Source: an uncultured Faecalibacterium sp. (lineage in GTDB: Bacteria; Bacillota; Clostridia; Oscillospirales; Ruminococcaceae). Taken from it: a stretch of DNA of 64,000 bases. The notes under the pieces were generated by a model. The model had not been told where the DNA came from. It did no database searches and saw only the letters and a program-made list of their open reading frames with translations. The stretch's first letter is position 1. Every line of letters begins with the position of its first letter. Shown here piece after piece: positions 18,629 to 27,654 of the stretch. Position numbers and translations under genes: made by a program. Location of the stretch: NCBI GenBank assembly GCA_904394215.1, contig CAJFNF010000003.1:1-64000 (forward strand), written 5' to 3'.

Positions 18629-19516
18629 ATGCAGGCAACCATCCATAATGAATCCCTGACCCTGACGGTGGATACCCACGGCGCAGAGGCGGTCAGCGTT
18701 CGGAACGCCGACGGCCAGGAGATGCTGTGGCAAGCCGATAAATCGGTGTGGGGACGTCACGCCCCCATCCTGTTCCCCTGGACCGGCAAGCTGGCGGGGG
18801 GCATTCTGACCCACAGCGGCAAGAGCTACAAGGGGGGCCAGCACGGCTTTGCCCGGGATGTGGAGCACACCCTGGTGCAGGCCGGGGAGGACGTGATCCA
18901 GCTGGAGCTGCGGTCGGACGAGGAGACCAAAGCCGCCCGGTTCCCCTATGACTTTGTGCTGACCAGCACCTTCCGGCTGGAGGGCAAGACGGTCTGCCAC
19001 ACCCTGACGGTGAAAAACCCGGAAGACGCCAAAGAACCGCTGCCCTTTGGCGTCGGCTATCACCCGGCCTTTGTGGTGCCCTTTGACGATGCCCACACCA
19101 CCGAGGACTATGAGTTCCGGTTTGACCGGCCCGAGAGCCCAGTGATCCTGGACGCCCGGCCCAACGGCCTGCTGTCGGGCAAGTGCTATTACCAGTGGAA
19201 GAACGCTTCCAGCATCCAGCTCACCGACCACCTGTTTGACAACGACAGCTTCTGCATGGCGGGCCTGCGCAGTGAGACTTTGGGCATCTACGAAAAGGAC
19301 ACCGGCCGCAACGTCACCTGCCGGATTGCGGGCTATCCCTACACCCTGATCTGGAGCGCCCGCACCGAAAAGGTCCGGTTTGTCTGCATCGAGCCCTGGC
19401 ACAGCCTGCCCGCCGCCGAGGCGGACGGTCCTTCCTGGTCCAAGCGGGCAGCGGCCGCCATCCTGGCCCCGGGCGAAACCTGGGAAACCACCCTCCGCAC
19501 CACCTTCAACCGTTGA
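18629..19516 (+). CDS. Aldose 1-epimerase family protein
   Basis: RBS aaggagg, ATG 18629; HGAEAVSVRNADGQEMLWQAD, GGQHGFARDVEH, FGVGYHPAF. Confidence 0.88.
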   Translation: MQATIHNESLTLTVDTHGAEAVSVRNADGQEMLWQADKSVWGRHAPILFPWTGKLAGGILTHSGKSYKGGQHGFARDVEHTLVQAGEDVIQLELRSDEETKAARFPYDFVLTSTFRLEGKTVCHTLTVKNPEDAKEPLPFGVGYHPAFVVPFDDAHTTEDYEFRFDRPESPVILDARPNGLLSGKCYYQWKNASSIQLTDHLFDNDSFCMAGLRSETLGIYEKDTGRNVTCRIAGYPYTLIWSARTEKVRFVCIEPWHSLPAAEADGPSWSKRAAAAILAPGETWETTLRTTFNR

Positions 19517-20616
19517 GCCTGAAGAGGTTTGGGTCAGCCCACCAGGGAGCCCTCTGGGCCCTGGGAGCCGGGGCGGCAGCGCTGGCACTGTTTTGGGCCG
19601 CCCGCTCCAACCGGACTCTGATGAATTTCTGGGTGGACCGGGTGTCCATGCCGGTCAAGCGGGCCCTGGGAGCGGTGACCAACCCGCTGCCCTTCAGCGT
19701 CTGCGAGGCAGGGGCCACCCTGCTGATCCTGGGGGCCCTGGCCCTGCTGGGGCGGTCTTTGTGGCAGGCTTTCCATGGCTGCCCCGCCGCCCTGGGGGCC
19801 TGGGCCCTGCATCTGACGGTGTGCATCCTTTGGGGCTATGTGGGGGTGTGCGCCCTCTGGGGCACCCAGTATTATGCCGACAGCTTTGCAGACAAGGCCG
19901 GCATCCGGACCGCCGGCTCCAGCGCGGAGCAGCTGGCGGCGGTGACCCGCTACTTTGCCCGGAAGGCGGCAGACTGTGCCGGGGATGTGCCCCGGGATGA
20001 AGGAGGCTGCTTCGGGGTGACCCGGGCAGAAATCTTTGCCCGGACCGAGGGCCTCTATGACGGCATCACCGGCCGGTGGCCTTTTCTGGAGGGCCCCGAG
20101 CGGCGGGCCAAGCCGGCTTTCTACTCCAAGCTGATGAGTGCCTGGGGCTTTACCGGCTACCTGTGCCCCCTGACGGGGGAGAGCACCCTCAATGTGGACT
20201 GCCCCGAAGTGTTTCTGCCGGTGACCATTGCCCATGAGTTTGCCCACCAGCGGGGGGTGGCGGCGGAACAGGAAGCCAACTTTGTGGGCATCATGGCCTG
20301 CATCAACAGCGGACAAGCGGATTACGTCTATTCCGGCTGGCTGTTCGGCTACCTGCATCTGTACAATGCCCTGTACCGGGTGGACCCGGCAGCGGCGTCT
20401 GCCAGCATGGCGGCCATGCCGGCAGAGGTACGGGCCGACTTTGCCTGGAACAATGCCTATTGGGCCAGCTGGGAAGGGCCGGTCCAGGAGGTGGGGGAGA
20501 CGGTATACAACGCCTTCCTGGAGAGTTACGGCCAGGAGCTGGGCATCCAGAGCTACGGCGCCTGTGTGGACCTGCTGGTGGAAGTGTTCCTGCCCCTTGC
20601 CGGCGAAAAAACCTGA
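19513..20616 (+). CDS. DUF3810-like membrane metallopeptidase-like protein
   Basis: N-terminal TM helices; TIAHEFAHQRGVAAEQEANFVGIMACINS (HExxH) motif. Confidence 0.8.
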   Translation: MSLKRFGSAHQGALWALGAGAAALALFWAARSNRTLMNFWVDRVSMPVKRALGAVTNPLPFSVCEAGATLLILGALALLGRSLWQAFHGCPAALGAWALHLTVCILWGYVGVCALWGTQYYADSFADKAGIRTAGSSAEQLAAVTRYFARKAADCAGDVPRDEGGCFGVTRAEIFARTEGLYDGITGRWPFLEGPERRAKPAFYSKLMSAWGFTGYLCPLTGESTLNVDCPEVFLPVTIAHEFAHQRGVAAEQEANFVGIMACINSGQADYVYSGWLFGYLHLYNALYRVDPAAASASMAAMPAEVRADFAWNNAYWASWEGPVQEVGETVYNAFLESYGQELGIQSYGACVDLLVEVFLPLAGEKT

Positions 20617-20622
20617 AAACGA

Positions 20623-20657
20623 AAAAACTCCGGACCCGAAAGGTCTGGAGTTTTTGT
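20623..20657. terminator. Bidirectional intrinsic terminator
   Basis: AAAAAACTCCGGACC-cgaaa-GGTCTGGAGTTTTT between convergent genes. Confidence 0.85.
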
Positions 20658-20677
20658 TTGCGGTTTGGATCAGCCCA

Positions 20678-22090
20678 TCAGTAGGCGATGCCCCAGTAGA
20701 CCATGGTCTTGGCGGGCTTGCCGCAGCAGGGGCAGACATCGCTCAGGTGCTCCTGCTCGAAGGGCATGCAGCGGCTGGAGAGGCCGGCTTCTTCTTTCAT
20801 CTTGAGCTCGCAGGCCAGATCGCCGCACCACATGGTCTTGATGTAGCCGGTGTTCTCGGATGCCAGCTTCTTGACCTCCTCCATGGTGGTGGCAGCCCAG
20901 GTCCGCTTCTCGCGGTTTTCCAGGGCGCGCTGGTACAGGTCGCGGGTCAGGGACTGCAGCAGGGCAGGGATGGCGGTCTCCAGCTCGTCCAGGCTGACAA
21001 ACATCTTTTCCCGGGTGTCGCGGCGGACCAGGACGCACTGGTTCTTCTCCAGGTCCTTGGGGCCCAGCTCCAGGCGCAGGGGCACGCCCTTCATCTCCCA
21101 CTGGCTGAACTTCCAGCCGGGGGCGTTGTCGCTGTCGTCCAGCTTGGCCACCTCGGCAGCCTTCTCGGCTACGCCGGGCTTGTGGGGCGCGATGGGCACC
21201 ACCACAACCTGCCAGGGTGCAATGGCGGGAGGCAGGATCAGGCCGTCATCATCGCCGTGGGTCATGATGATGGCGCCCACCAGACGGGTGGACACGCCCC
21301 AACTGGTCTGGAACGGATAGTGCAGCTGGTTGTCCCGGCCGGTGAAGGTGACATCATAGGCGCGGCTGAACTTGTCGCCGAAGTAGTGGCTGGTGCCGCT
21401 CTGGAGGGCCTTGCCGTCCTTCATCATGGCCTCGATGGTGTAGGTGGCCTCGGCGCCGGCAAACTTTTCCTTGTCGGTCTTGCGGCCCTTGACCACGGGA
21501 ATGGCCAGGTCGTCCTCGCAGAAGCTGGCGTAGCAGTTCAGCTGCCCCATGGTCTCTGCCTGGGCTTCCTCGGCGGTCTCGTGGATGGTATGGCCTTCCT
21601 GCCACCAGAACTCACGGCTGCGCAGGAAGGGACGGGTGGTCTTTTCCCACCGAACCACGCTGCACCACTGGTTGTACTTCATGGGCAGCTCGCGGTAGCT
21701 GTGCAGGACCCGGGACCAGTGATCGCAGAACATGGTCTCGCTGGTGGGCCGGACGGCCAGCCGCTCTTCCAGCTTGTCGCTGCCGCCCATGGTGACCCAT
21801 GCCACCTCAGGGGCAAAGCCGTTGACCAGGTCGCCTTCCTTCTGCAGCAGGCTCTCGGGGATCAGCACCGGCATGGCCACATTCTCATGGCCGGTGGCCT
21901 TGAACCGGGCGTCCAGGTTTTTCTGGATGTTCTCCCAGATGGCCTGGCCGTAGGGCCGCAGGATGATGAAGCCCTTCACGCTGGAATACTCCACCAGCTC
22001 TGCCTTGAGGCAGATGTCGGTGTACCACTGCGCGAAGTTCTCCTCCTGGCTGGTGATTGCCTGTACGAGCTTTTTCGTCTCTTTTGCCAT
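20678..22090 (-). CDS. proS: Proline--tRNA ligase
   Basis: [80 protein letters not shown]. Confidence 0.95.
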   Translation of the reverse strand: MAKETKKLVQAITSQEENFAQWYTDICLKAELVEYSSVKGFIILRPYGQAIWENIQKNLDARFKATGHENVAMPVLIPESLLQKEGDLVNGFAPEVAWVTMGGSDKLEERLAVRPTSETMFCDHWSRVLHSYRELPMKYNQWCSVVRWEKTTRPFLRSREFWWQEGHTIHETAEEAQAETMGQLNCYASFCEDDLAIPVVKGRKTDKEKFAGAEATYTIEAMMKDGKALQSGTSHYFGDKFSRAYDVTFTGRDNQLHYPFQTSWGVSTRLVGAIIMTHGDDDGLILPPAIAPWQVVVVPIAPHKPGVAEKAAEVAKLDDSDNAPGWKFSQWEMKGVPLRLELGPKDLEKNQCVLVRRDTREKMFVSLDELETAIPALLQSLTRDLYQRALENREKRTWAATTMEEVKKLASENTGYIKTMWCGDLACELKMKEEAGLSSRCMPFEQEHLSDVCPCCGKPAKTMVYWGIAY

Positions 22091-22157
22091 TGTTGTTTTA
22101 TCCTCCTCATGAGCCGTGCGCCAAACGCCTAACGTTCCGCACGAGCCCGTCCATATA

Positions 22158-22187
22158 AAAAGTCCCCGCCCGGCGGGGTGTCACATC
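22158..22187 (-). terminator. Intrinsic terminator downstream of acpP
   Basis: Minus strand CACCCCGCCGGGCGGGGACTTTTT. Confidence 0.65.
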
Positions 22188-22215
22188 CCCCGAAGCGGGA
22201 ACCAAACAGCCTTGA

Positions 22216-22452
22216 TTATGCCAGCCGGCTGTCCACGTACCGGACCACGTCCCCGACGGTGTGCAGGTTCTCGATGGCGTCATCGGGCACTTCGATGCCG
22301 AACTCGTCCTCCAGAGTCATGACCATGTCCACGATGTCCAGGCTGTCCGCCTCGAAATCGTTCAGCAGGTCGCTGTCCATGGTGATCTTCTCGGGGTCGA
22401 CACCCAGCTGCTCAGCCAGGAAGCCGCGGATCTTTTCAAATGTGCTCTCCAT
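22216..22452 (-). CDS. acpP: Acyl carrier protein
   Basis: MESTFEKIRGFLAEQLGVDPEKITMDSDLLNDFEADSLDIVDMVMTLEDEFGIEVPDD; DSLD phosphopantetheine site. Confidence 0.93.
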   Translation of the reverse strand: MESTFEKIRGFLAEQLGVDPEKITMDSDLLNDFEADSLDIVDMVMTLEDEFGIEVPDDAIENLHTVGDVVRYVDSRLA

Positions 22453-22616
22453 AATGCTTCTGTTTCTCCTTTGATTGATCTGTGGTTTTGGCGGCTTTCC
22501 GCCGATGCACAAAAGTTCCTCTTTACTTTATAGCGTAAGGCCTTGCGCTTGTCAAGCCCTGATTTAAGATTCCCTCCAGGGCCGGGATGAAAATAGGGAA
22601 AAACACGTCTTGGTGC

Positions 22617-22645
22617 TTGTCATCGGGCGCCGGGTTCATTATAAT
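22617..22645 (+). promoter_or_regulatory. Sigma-A type promoter for dapF
   Basis: TTGTCA - 17 nt - TATAAT. Confidence 0.75.
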
Positions 22646-22678
22646 GATAAAAGATGCAAACCCAATGGGAGGGATATT

Positions 22679-23527
22679 ATGAAGCTGGCTTTTACCAAGA
22701 TGCAGGGCTGTGCCAACGACTACATTTACCTGGACTGCCGCAAAACGGGGCTTCCCGAAAACATTGCGGACCTGTCCCGGAAACTGTCGGCCCGCCGGTT
22801 TTCCATCGGCGGGGACGGTATCATCTGCATCTGCGGGCCCGAGTCCCCGGACGCTGATGCCACCATGCGGATTTTCAACGCCGATGGCAGCGAAGGGATG
22901 ATGTGCGGCAACGGCATCCGCTGCGTGGCCCAGTGGCTGTACACCCACGAGCCGGCCTGTGCCGGCAAGGACCAGCTGCGGATCGACACCCGCAGCGGCC
23001 AGAAGCTGATCCGCCGCCAGGGCGAAGGCCTGTGGCAGGTGGAAATGGGCCGCTACAGCGCCATGGCTGCCGACCTGCCTGCGGTGAACATGGGGGAGGG
23101 CCCCCTGGTGAACTGCACCCTGTCCGCCGCCGGCCGGGACTGGCAGGTCACCTGCATCAGCGTGGGCAACCCCCACTGTGTGACGGTGGTGGAGGATGTG
23201 GACGCGCTGAACCTGGAGGCCATCGGCCCGTCCTTTGAAAAGCACGCAAACTTCCCCCAGCAGGTCAACACCGAGTTCATCCAGAAGCTGGATGACCACC
23301 ACCTGAAAATGCGGGTATGGGAGCGGGGCAGCGGGGAGACCTGGGCCTGCGGCACCGGCGCCTGCGCCTCGGTGGCGGCCCTGACCGAGCTGGGCATGGT
23401 CCCGGCGGGGGAGGATATCCACGTCCTGCTGCGGGGCGGCGAACTGATCATCCGGGTGCTGGAAGGCCGGCAGCTGCGGATGACGGGGCCTGCCGTCACC
23501 GTCTGCGAGGGTACAACCGAAGTATAA
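22679..23527 (+). CDS. dapF: Diaminopimelate epimerase
   Basis: FTKMQGCANDYIYLD, MCGNGIRCVAQWLY, GNPHCVTVVE, ERGSGETWACGTGACASVAA. Confidence 0.95.
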   Translation: MKLAFTKMQGCANDYIYLDCRKTGLPENIADLSRKLSARRFSIGGDGIICICGPESPDADATMRIFNADGSEGMMCGNGIRCVAQWLYTHEPACAGKDQLRIDTRSGQKLIRRQGEGLWQVEMGRYSAMAADLPAVNMGEGPLVNCTLSAAGRDWQVTCISVGNPHCVTVVEDVDALNLEAIGPSFEKHANFPQQVNTEFIQKLDDHHLKMRVWERGSGETWACGTGACASVAALTELGMVPAGEDIHVLLRGGELIIRVLEGRQLRMTGPAVTVCEGTTEV

Positions 23528-23551
23528 TCATAGAGAGGGAGAAAACCAACC

Positions 23552-24745
23552 ATGAAGATGAATCAGCACTATAACGAGCTGAAGGCCAGCTACCTGTTTG
23601 TGGACATCAACCACCGGGTGACCGCCTTCCAGCAGGCCCATCCTGACCGGGAGGTCATCCGCCTGGGCATCGGCGACGTGACCCGCCCCCTGGCCAAGAG
23701 CGTGGTCAAGGCCATGGAGGACGCTGTCCAGGAGATGGGCACCGCCGAGGGATTCCACGGCTACGGCCCCGAGCAGGGCTATGACTTCCTGCGGAATGCC
23801 GTCCAGGGCTATTATGGCCAGCGGGGCGTCCAGCTGGAGGCCGACGAAATTTTCATCAGCGACGGCGCCAAGAGCGACCTGGCCAATGTGCTGGGCCTGT
23901 TTGACACCGACAACACCGTCCTGGTCCCCGACCCCGTCTATCCCACCTACGTGGATGACAACGTCACCGACGGCCGCAAGATCATCTACGCCCCCACCAG
24001 CCAGGAGAACGGCTTCCTGGCCATGCCGGATCCTTCGGTGAAGGCCGACATCATCTATATCTGCAGCCCCAACAACCCCACCGGCGCCGCCTACAACCGG
24101 GATCAGCTGAAGCAGTGGGTGGACTATGCCAAGTCCATCGGCGCCGTGATCCTCTACGACGCCGCCTATGAGTGCTTCATCTCGGACGACAGCCTGGCCC
24201 GCAGCATCTTTGAGGTGGAGGGTGCCAAGGAGTGCGCCATCGAGATCTGCTCCTTCTCCAAGATTGCCGGCTTCACCGGCACCCGCTGCGGCTACACCGT
24301 GGTGCCCCACCAGCTGGAGCGTGAGGGGATGAACCTGAACAAGCTGTGGCTCCGCCGCCAGACCACCAAGTTCAACGGCGTGCCCTATATCGTCCAGCGG
24401 GGCGCTGCCGCCGTCTTTACCGAGGAGGGCATGGCCGAGATCCAGGCCAACCTGGACTACTACCGCAAGAACGCCAAGGTGATTGCCGACATGCTGACCG
24501 AGTGCGGCGTCTGGTACTGCGGCGGCCACAACAGCCCCTATATCTGGCTGCGCTGCCCCGGCAACATGGACAGCTGGACCTTCTTTGACTGGCTGCTGGA
24601 ACATGCCGGCGTGGTGGGCACCCCCGGCGTGGGCTTCGGCAATTGCGGCGAGGGTTACTTCCGCCTGACCGCTTTCGGCGATGCAGAAAAGACCCGCATC
24701 GCTGCCCAGCGGATCAAGGAGGCCATCCTCTCCCTGAACAAGTAA
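23552..24745 (+). CDS. dapL: LL-diaminopimelate aminotransferase
   Basis: RLGIGDVTRPLAKSVVKAM, EQGYDFLRNAV, ICSPNNPTGAAY, CSFSKIAGFTGTRCGYTVVP. Confidence 0.93.
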   Translation: MKMNQHYNELKASYLFVDINHRVTAFQQAHPDREVIRLGIGDVTRPLAKSVVKAMEDAVQEMGTAEGFHGYGPEQGYDFLRNAVQGYYGQRGVQLEADEIFISDGAKSDLANVLGLFDTDNTVLVPDPVYPTYVDDNVTDGRKIIYAPTSQENGFLAMPDPSVKADIIYICSPNNPTGAAYNRDQLKQWVDYAKSIGAVILYDAAYECFISDDSLARSIFEVEGAKECAIEICSFSKIAGFTGTRCGYTVVPHQLEREGMNLNKLWLRRQTTKFNGVPYIVQRGAAAVFTEEGMAEIQANLDYYRKNAKVIADMLTECGVWYCGGHNSPYIWLRCPGNMDSWTFFDWLLEHAGVVGTPGVGFGNCGEGYFRLTAFGDAEKTRIAAQRIKEAILSLNK

Positions 24746-24762
24746 GACAGGACCTTTTTCAG

Positions 24763-24797
24763 GCAGGGCTGCTCACCGGGGCGGCCCTGCTTTTTGT
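24763..24797 (+). terminator. Intrinsic terminator
   Basis: GCAGGGC...GCCCTGCTTTTT. Confidence 0.75.
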
Positions 24798-24821
24798 TTC
24801 CAAAGCCGAAGGGGTTTGACG

Positions 24822-24850
24822 TTGAAACGAGTCGTTTTTTATGCTATACT
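24822..24850 (+). promoter_or_regulatory. Sigma-A type promoter
   Basis: TTGAAA - 17 nt - TATACT upstream of the YhcH-family gene. Confidence 0.7.
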
Positions 24851-24901
24851 GGCCCATAGGACGCACCAGACCGGCGCGCCCGCCAAGGAACGGAGGATAC
24901 C

Positions 24902-25375
24902 ATGATTTTTGATACCCTGAACAACCTGCCCAACTACCTGGGCATGAGCAGTTATCTGGATGCCGCCATCGAGTACATCATGGCCCGGGACATCACCACC
25001 CTGCCCGAGGGCCGCACCCGCGTCAGCGGGGATGCGGTGACGGTGGATGTCCGCACCATGACCCCCCAGCCGGGGGAAAAGGTGGACTTCGCCTGCCGGG
25101 AAAACTGCCTGACCCTGGTCACCGACCTGTCGGGCAGCGAGATGTTTGAAGTCTCTCTGGGGGAGTTTGCCCTGAAGAAGCCGGCAGAGGGCCAGGGCCC
25201 TGCCTGGGGCAGTGCTCCCACCAGCGCTGCCGGCATGCTGTCGGAAGGGCGGTTTGCCCTGTTCCTGGCCGGCGAGCCCTATAAGGTGGGCATCAAGGCT
25301 CAGGGCTGCGGCAAAATCAAACAGGCTGTCTTCCTGATCGCCCTGGAAGAAGAGGAAGACGGCGCCGGCAAATGA
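24902..25375 (+). CDS. YhcH/YjgK/YiaL family (DUF386) protein
   Basis: MIFDTLNNLPNYLG...; family-typical length and cupin-like C-terminus AGEPYKVGIKAQGCGKIKQAVFLIAL. Confidence 0.8.
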   Translation: MIFDTLNNLPNYLGMSSYLDAAIEYIMARDITTLPEGRTRVSGDAVTVDVRTMTPQPGEKVDFACRENCLTLVTDLSGSEMFEVSLGEFALKKPAEGQGPAWGSAPTSAAGMLSEGRFALFLAGEPYKVGIKAQGCGKIKQAVFLIALEEEEDGAGK

Positions 25376-25458
25376 ATTTCGTCTGCCAGAAGGTCCCGGC
25401 GCAGGGGCGAAAAGGCCGCCATGCCGGGCACTGACTTGAAAAGGGAGGGGATGTTGGT

Positions 25459-25980
25459 ATGAAGATTGAAAACATCGAGACCCCGCGCCTGTGTCTGCGC
25501 GGCTTTGCGCCCGAGGACGCACCCTTTGCCATGGGCCTGTGGAACGATGCTTCCACCGGCCGGTGGCTGTCGGACCCCCGGATTGAGGATATTCCGGATC
25601 AGGAGGCCTATCTGAAGACCATCGAAGGCCTGGGGGATGCCCTGGACTGCTGCTACCTGGTGGCGGTGGACAAGGACACCGGGGAGCGGATCGGCACCTG
25701 CAGCTTCATGCCGGAAAACAACGGCCGCACCTACGACCTGGCCTATGCCGTGGACCCCAGCCGTCAGCGCCATGGGTACGGCACCGAGATGGTGGAGGCC
25801 CTGATCGACTACGCCCGGGCCCGCCGGGCCGGCGCAGTCACCGTCAAGATTGCCAAGGAAAACAAGGCTTCCAATGCCCTGGCCCGGAAGGTGGGGGCCC
25901 AGATCATTGCCACCGGCTCTTTCACCAAGGGCGGCACCGGCGAGGTCATCCCCAACTATCTCTACGAGCTGAAACTGTAA
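25459..25980 (+). CDS. GNAT family N-acetyltransferase (RimJ/RimL type)
   Basis: TPRLCLRGFAPEDAPFAMGLWND; AYAVDPSRQRHGYGTEMVEALIDYA acetyl-CoA motif. Confidence 0.88.
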   Translation: MKIENIETPRLCLRGFAPEDAPFAMGLWNDASTGRWLSDPRIEDIPDQEAYLKTIEGLGDALDCCYLVAVDKDTGERIGTCSFMPENNGRTYDLAYAVDPSRQRHGYGTEMVEALIDYARARRAGAVTVKIAKENKASNALARKVGAQIIATGSFTKGGTGEVIPNYLYELKL

Positions 25981-25992
25981 CGCAACCAGAAA

Positions 25993-26032
25993 AGCCCCGC
26001 GCATTCCAACCGGAAGCGCGGGGCTTTTTGTA
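25993..26032. terminator. Bidirectional intrinsic terminator
   Basis: AAAAGCCCCGCGC...GCGCGGGGCTTTTT. Confidence 0.85.
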
Positions 26033-26039
26033 TCTGTGC

Positions 26040-26951
26040 TTACTTGGCAGAGGCGGCGGGATCAGTCAGCAGCTCCTTGATGGAGGGGACCACGGCCCCA
26101 AGGTTCTGCAGCTCGGAGGGGATGATGATCTTGGTGGCCTTGCCGTTGGCAACCTTGGCCAGGGCCTCCAGGCTCCGCAGGGCCAGCACCTTGTCCTCCG
26201 GCTTGGCCTCGTTCAGCAGCCGGATGGCGTCGGCCTCGGCCTGCTGGATGGCCAGGATGGCCTGGGCCTGGCCTTCGGCTTCCAGGATCCGCTGCTGCTT
26301 GACAGCGTCGGCCCGCAGGATGGCAGCCTCTTTTTCGCCCTCGGCGGCAGTGATGGCGGCCTGTTTTTCGCCTTCTGCCTTCAGGATGACGGCGCGCTTT
26401 TCCCGCTCGGCCTTCATCTGTTTCTCCATGGCGTCCTGGATCTCAGCCGGCGGGGTAATGTTCTTGACCTCCACACGGTTGACCTTGATGCCCCACTTGT
26501 CGGTGGCTTCGTCCAGGATGGCGGTGATCTTGGAGTTGATGACGTCGCGGCTGGACAGGGTGTGGTCCAGCTCCATCTCGCCGATGATGTTCCGCAGGGT
26601 GGTGGCGGACAGGCTTTCCAGGGCGGCGATGGGCTGGTTGACGCCGTAAGTATACAGCTTGGCGTCCATCACCTGGAAAAAGACCACTGTGTCAATCTGG
26701 ATGGTGACGTTGTCCCGGGTGATGACAGGCTGGGGCGGGAAGTCCCCCACCTGCTCCTTCAGGCTGACCTTTTTGGAGACCCGCTCCACAAAGGGGATTT
26801 TGACATGGAGGCCGGCCTCCCAGGTGGCGGAGTAGACGCCCAGACGCTCGATCACGTAGACGGTGGACTGGGGCACGATCACAATGTTGGTGATGACAAT
26901 GACGAGGACTACGAGGATCAGCGCCAGGATCAGGAAAGTCATGATGGGCAT
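26040..26951 (-). CDS. SPFH/band 7 (stomatin/prohibitin-like) membrane protein
   Basis: N-terminal TM, IVPQSTVYVIERLGVYSATWEAGLHVKIPFVERV; coiled-coil EKQAAITAAEGEKEAAILRADA. Confidence 0.92.
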   Translation of the reverse strand: MPIMTFLILALILVVLVIVITNIVIVPQSTVYVIERLGVYSATWEAGLHVKIPFVERVSKKVSLKEQVGDFPPQPVITRDNVTIQIDTVVFFQVMDAKLYTYGVNQPIAALESLSATTLRNIIGEMELDHTLSSRDVINSKITAILDEATDKWGIKVNRVEVKNITPPAEIQDAMEKQMKAEREKRAVILKAEGEKQAAITAAEGEKEAAILRADAVKQQRILEAEGQAQAILAIQQAEADAIRLLNEAKPEDKVLALRSLEALAKVANGKATKIIIPSELQNLGAVVPSIKELLTDPAASAK

Positions 26952-26969
26952 GGGGTACGCTCCTTTCTG

Positions 26970-27413
26970 TCAGTGGATGGGTGTCTCAACGGGGACAGGC
27001 TCGACCATCAGCAGGGTGCTGTGGATTTCTGCCACACGGCAGCGTTCTCCGGGCTGGAAGGCGGTGCCGGGCAGGGCCCGGGCGTTCCAGTCCACGCCGT
27101 CCAGACGGACCCGGCCGGGCAACTCGTCGGTGACGGGTGTGAGGACGGTGGCAATCCGGCCGATGTTCAGGTCGGCGTTGGTGGGAACAGGAGGCTTCTT
27201 CAGCCTGGCAGCCAGGGGCCGCAGGGCCAGCAGGCAGATCACGCTTACAGCCACAAAGATCACCGACTGGGCCAGCAGGCTGTCGGTGAACAGGCAGCTG
27301 ATGAGGGCAGCGGCGCTGCCCACAGCAAACCAGACCGACACCAGGTTGAAGGTGGAAGCCTCGACGAACAGGAGGATGATGGTGGCGATCAGCCACCCGA
27401 CGGGCTGAATCAT
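26970..27413 (-). CDS. NfeD family membrane protein
   Basis: TM helices followed by OB-fold GRIATVLTPVTDELPGRVRLDGVDWNAR; adjacent to its usual SPFH partner. Confidence 0.88.
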   Translation of the reverse strand: MIQPVGWLIATIILLFVEASTFNLVSVWFAVGSAAALISCLFTDSLLAQSVIFVAVSVICLLALRPLAARLKKPPVPTNADLNIGRIATVLTPVTDELPGRVRLDGVDWNARALPGTAFQPGERCRVAEIHSTLLMVEPVPVETPIH

Positions 27414-27551
27414 AAAATCTCCTTCGCTCTCTTGGGGTGAACCGGCGCGGCAGATGCTGCGCCTTGCTTTTATCCTATTCGATTGTATGAACCAAGTCAA
27501 GCGTTTTCCTCTGGAAGGAGGATTCGGTCACCGAAGTTTGGCGGTTGCAAC

Positions 27552-27585
27552 AAAAAAGCCCGGCACTTTTTGGCAGGCCGGGCAG
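27552..27585 (-). terminator. Intrinsic terminator for the GH13 gene (minus strand)
   Basis: Minus strand GCCCGGCC...GCCGGGCTTTTTT. Confidence 0.75.
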
Positions 27586-27654
27586 AAATTGCGTGCAATT
27601 TTTTGAACAGTGCTGAAAATCAGGAAGGACTTTCCTGAACTTTCAGGCAGTTGG

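Noticed and set aside
22091-22215. Possible T-box riboswitch upstream of proS
   Set aside because: Only ~125 nt is available between acpP and proS, no T-box sequence is visible, and the hairpin is better explained as the acpP terminator.
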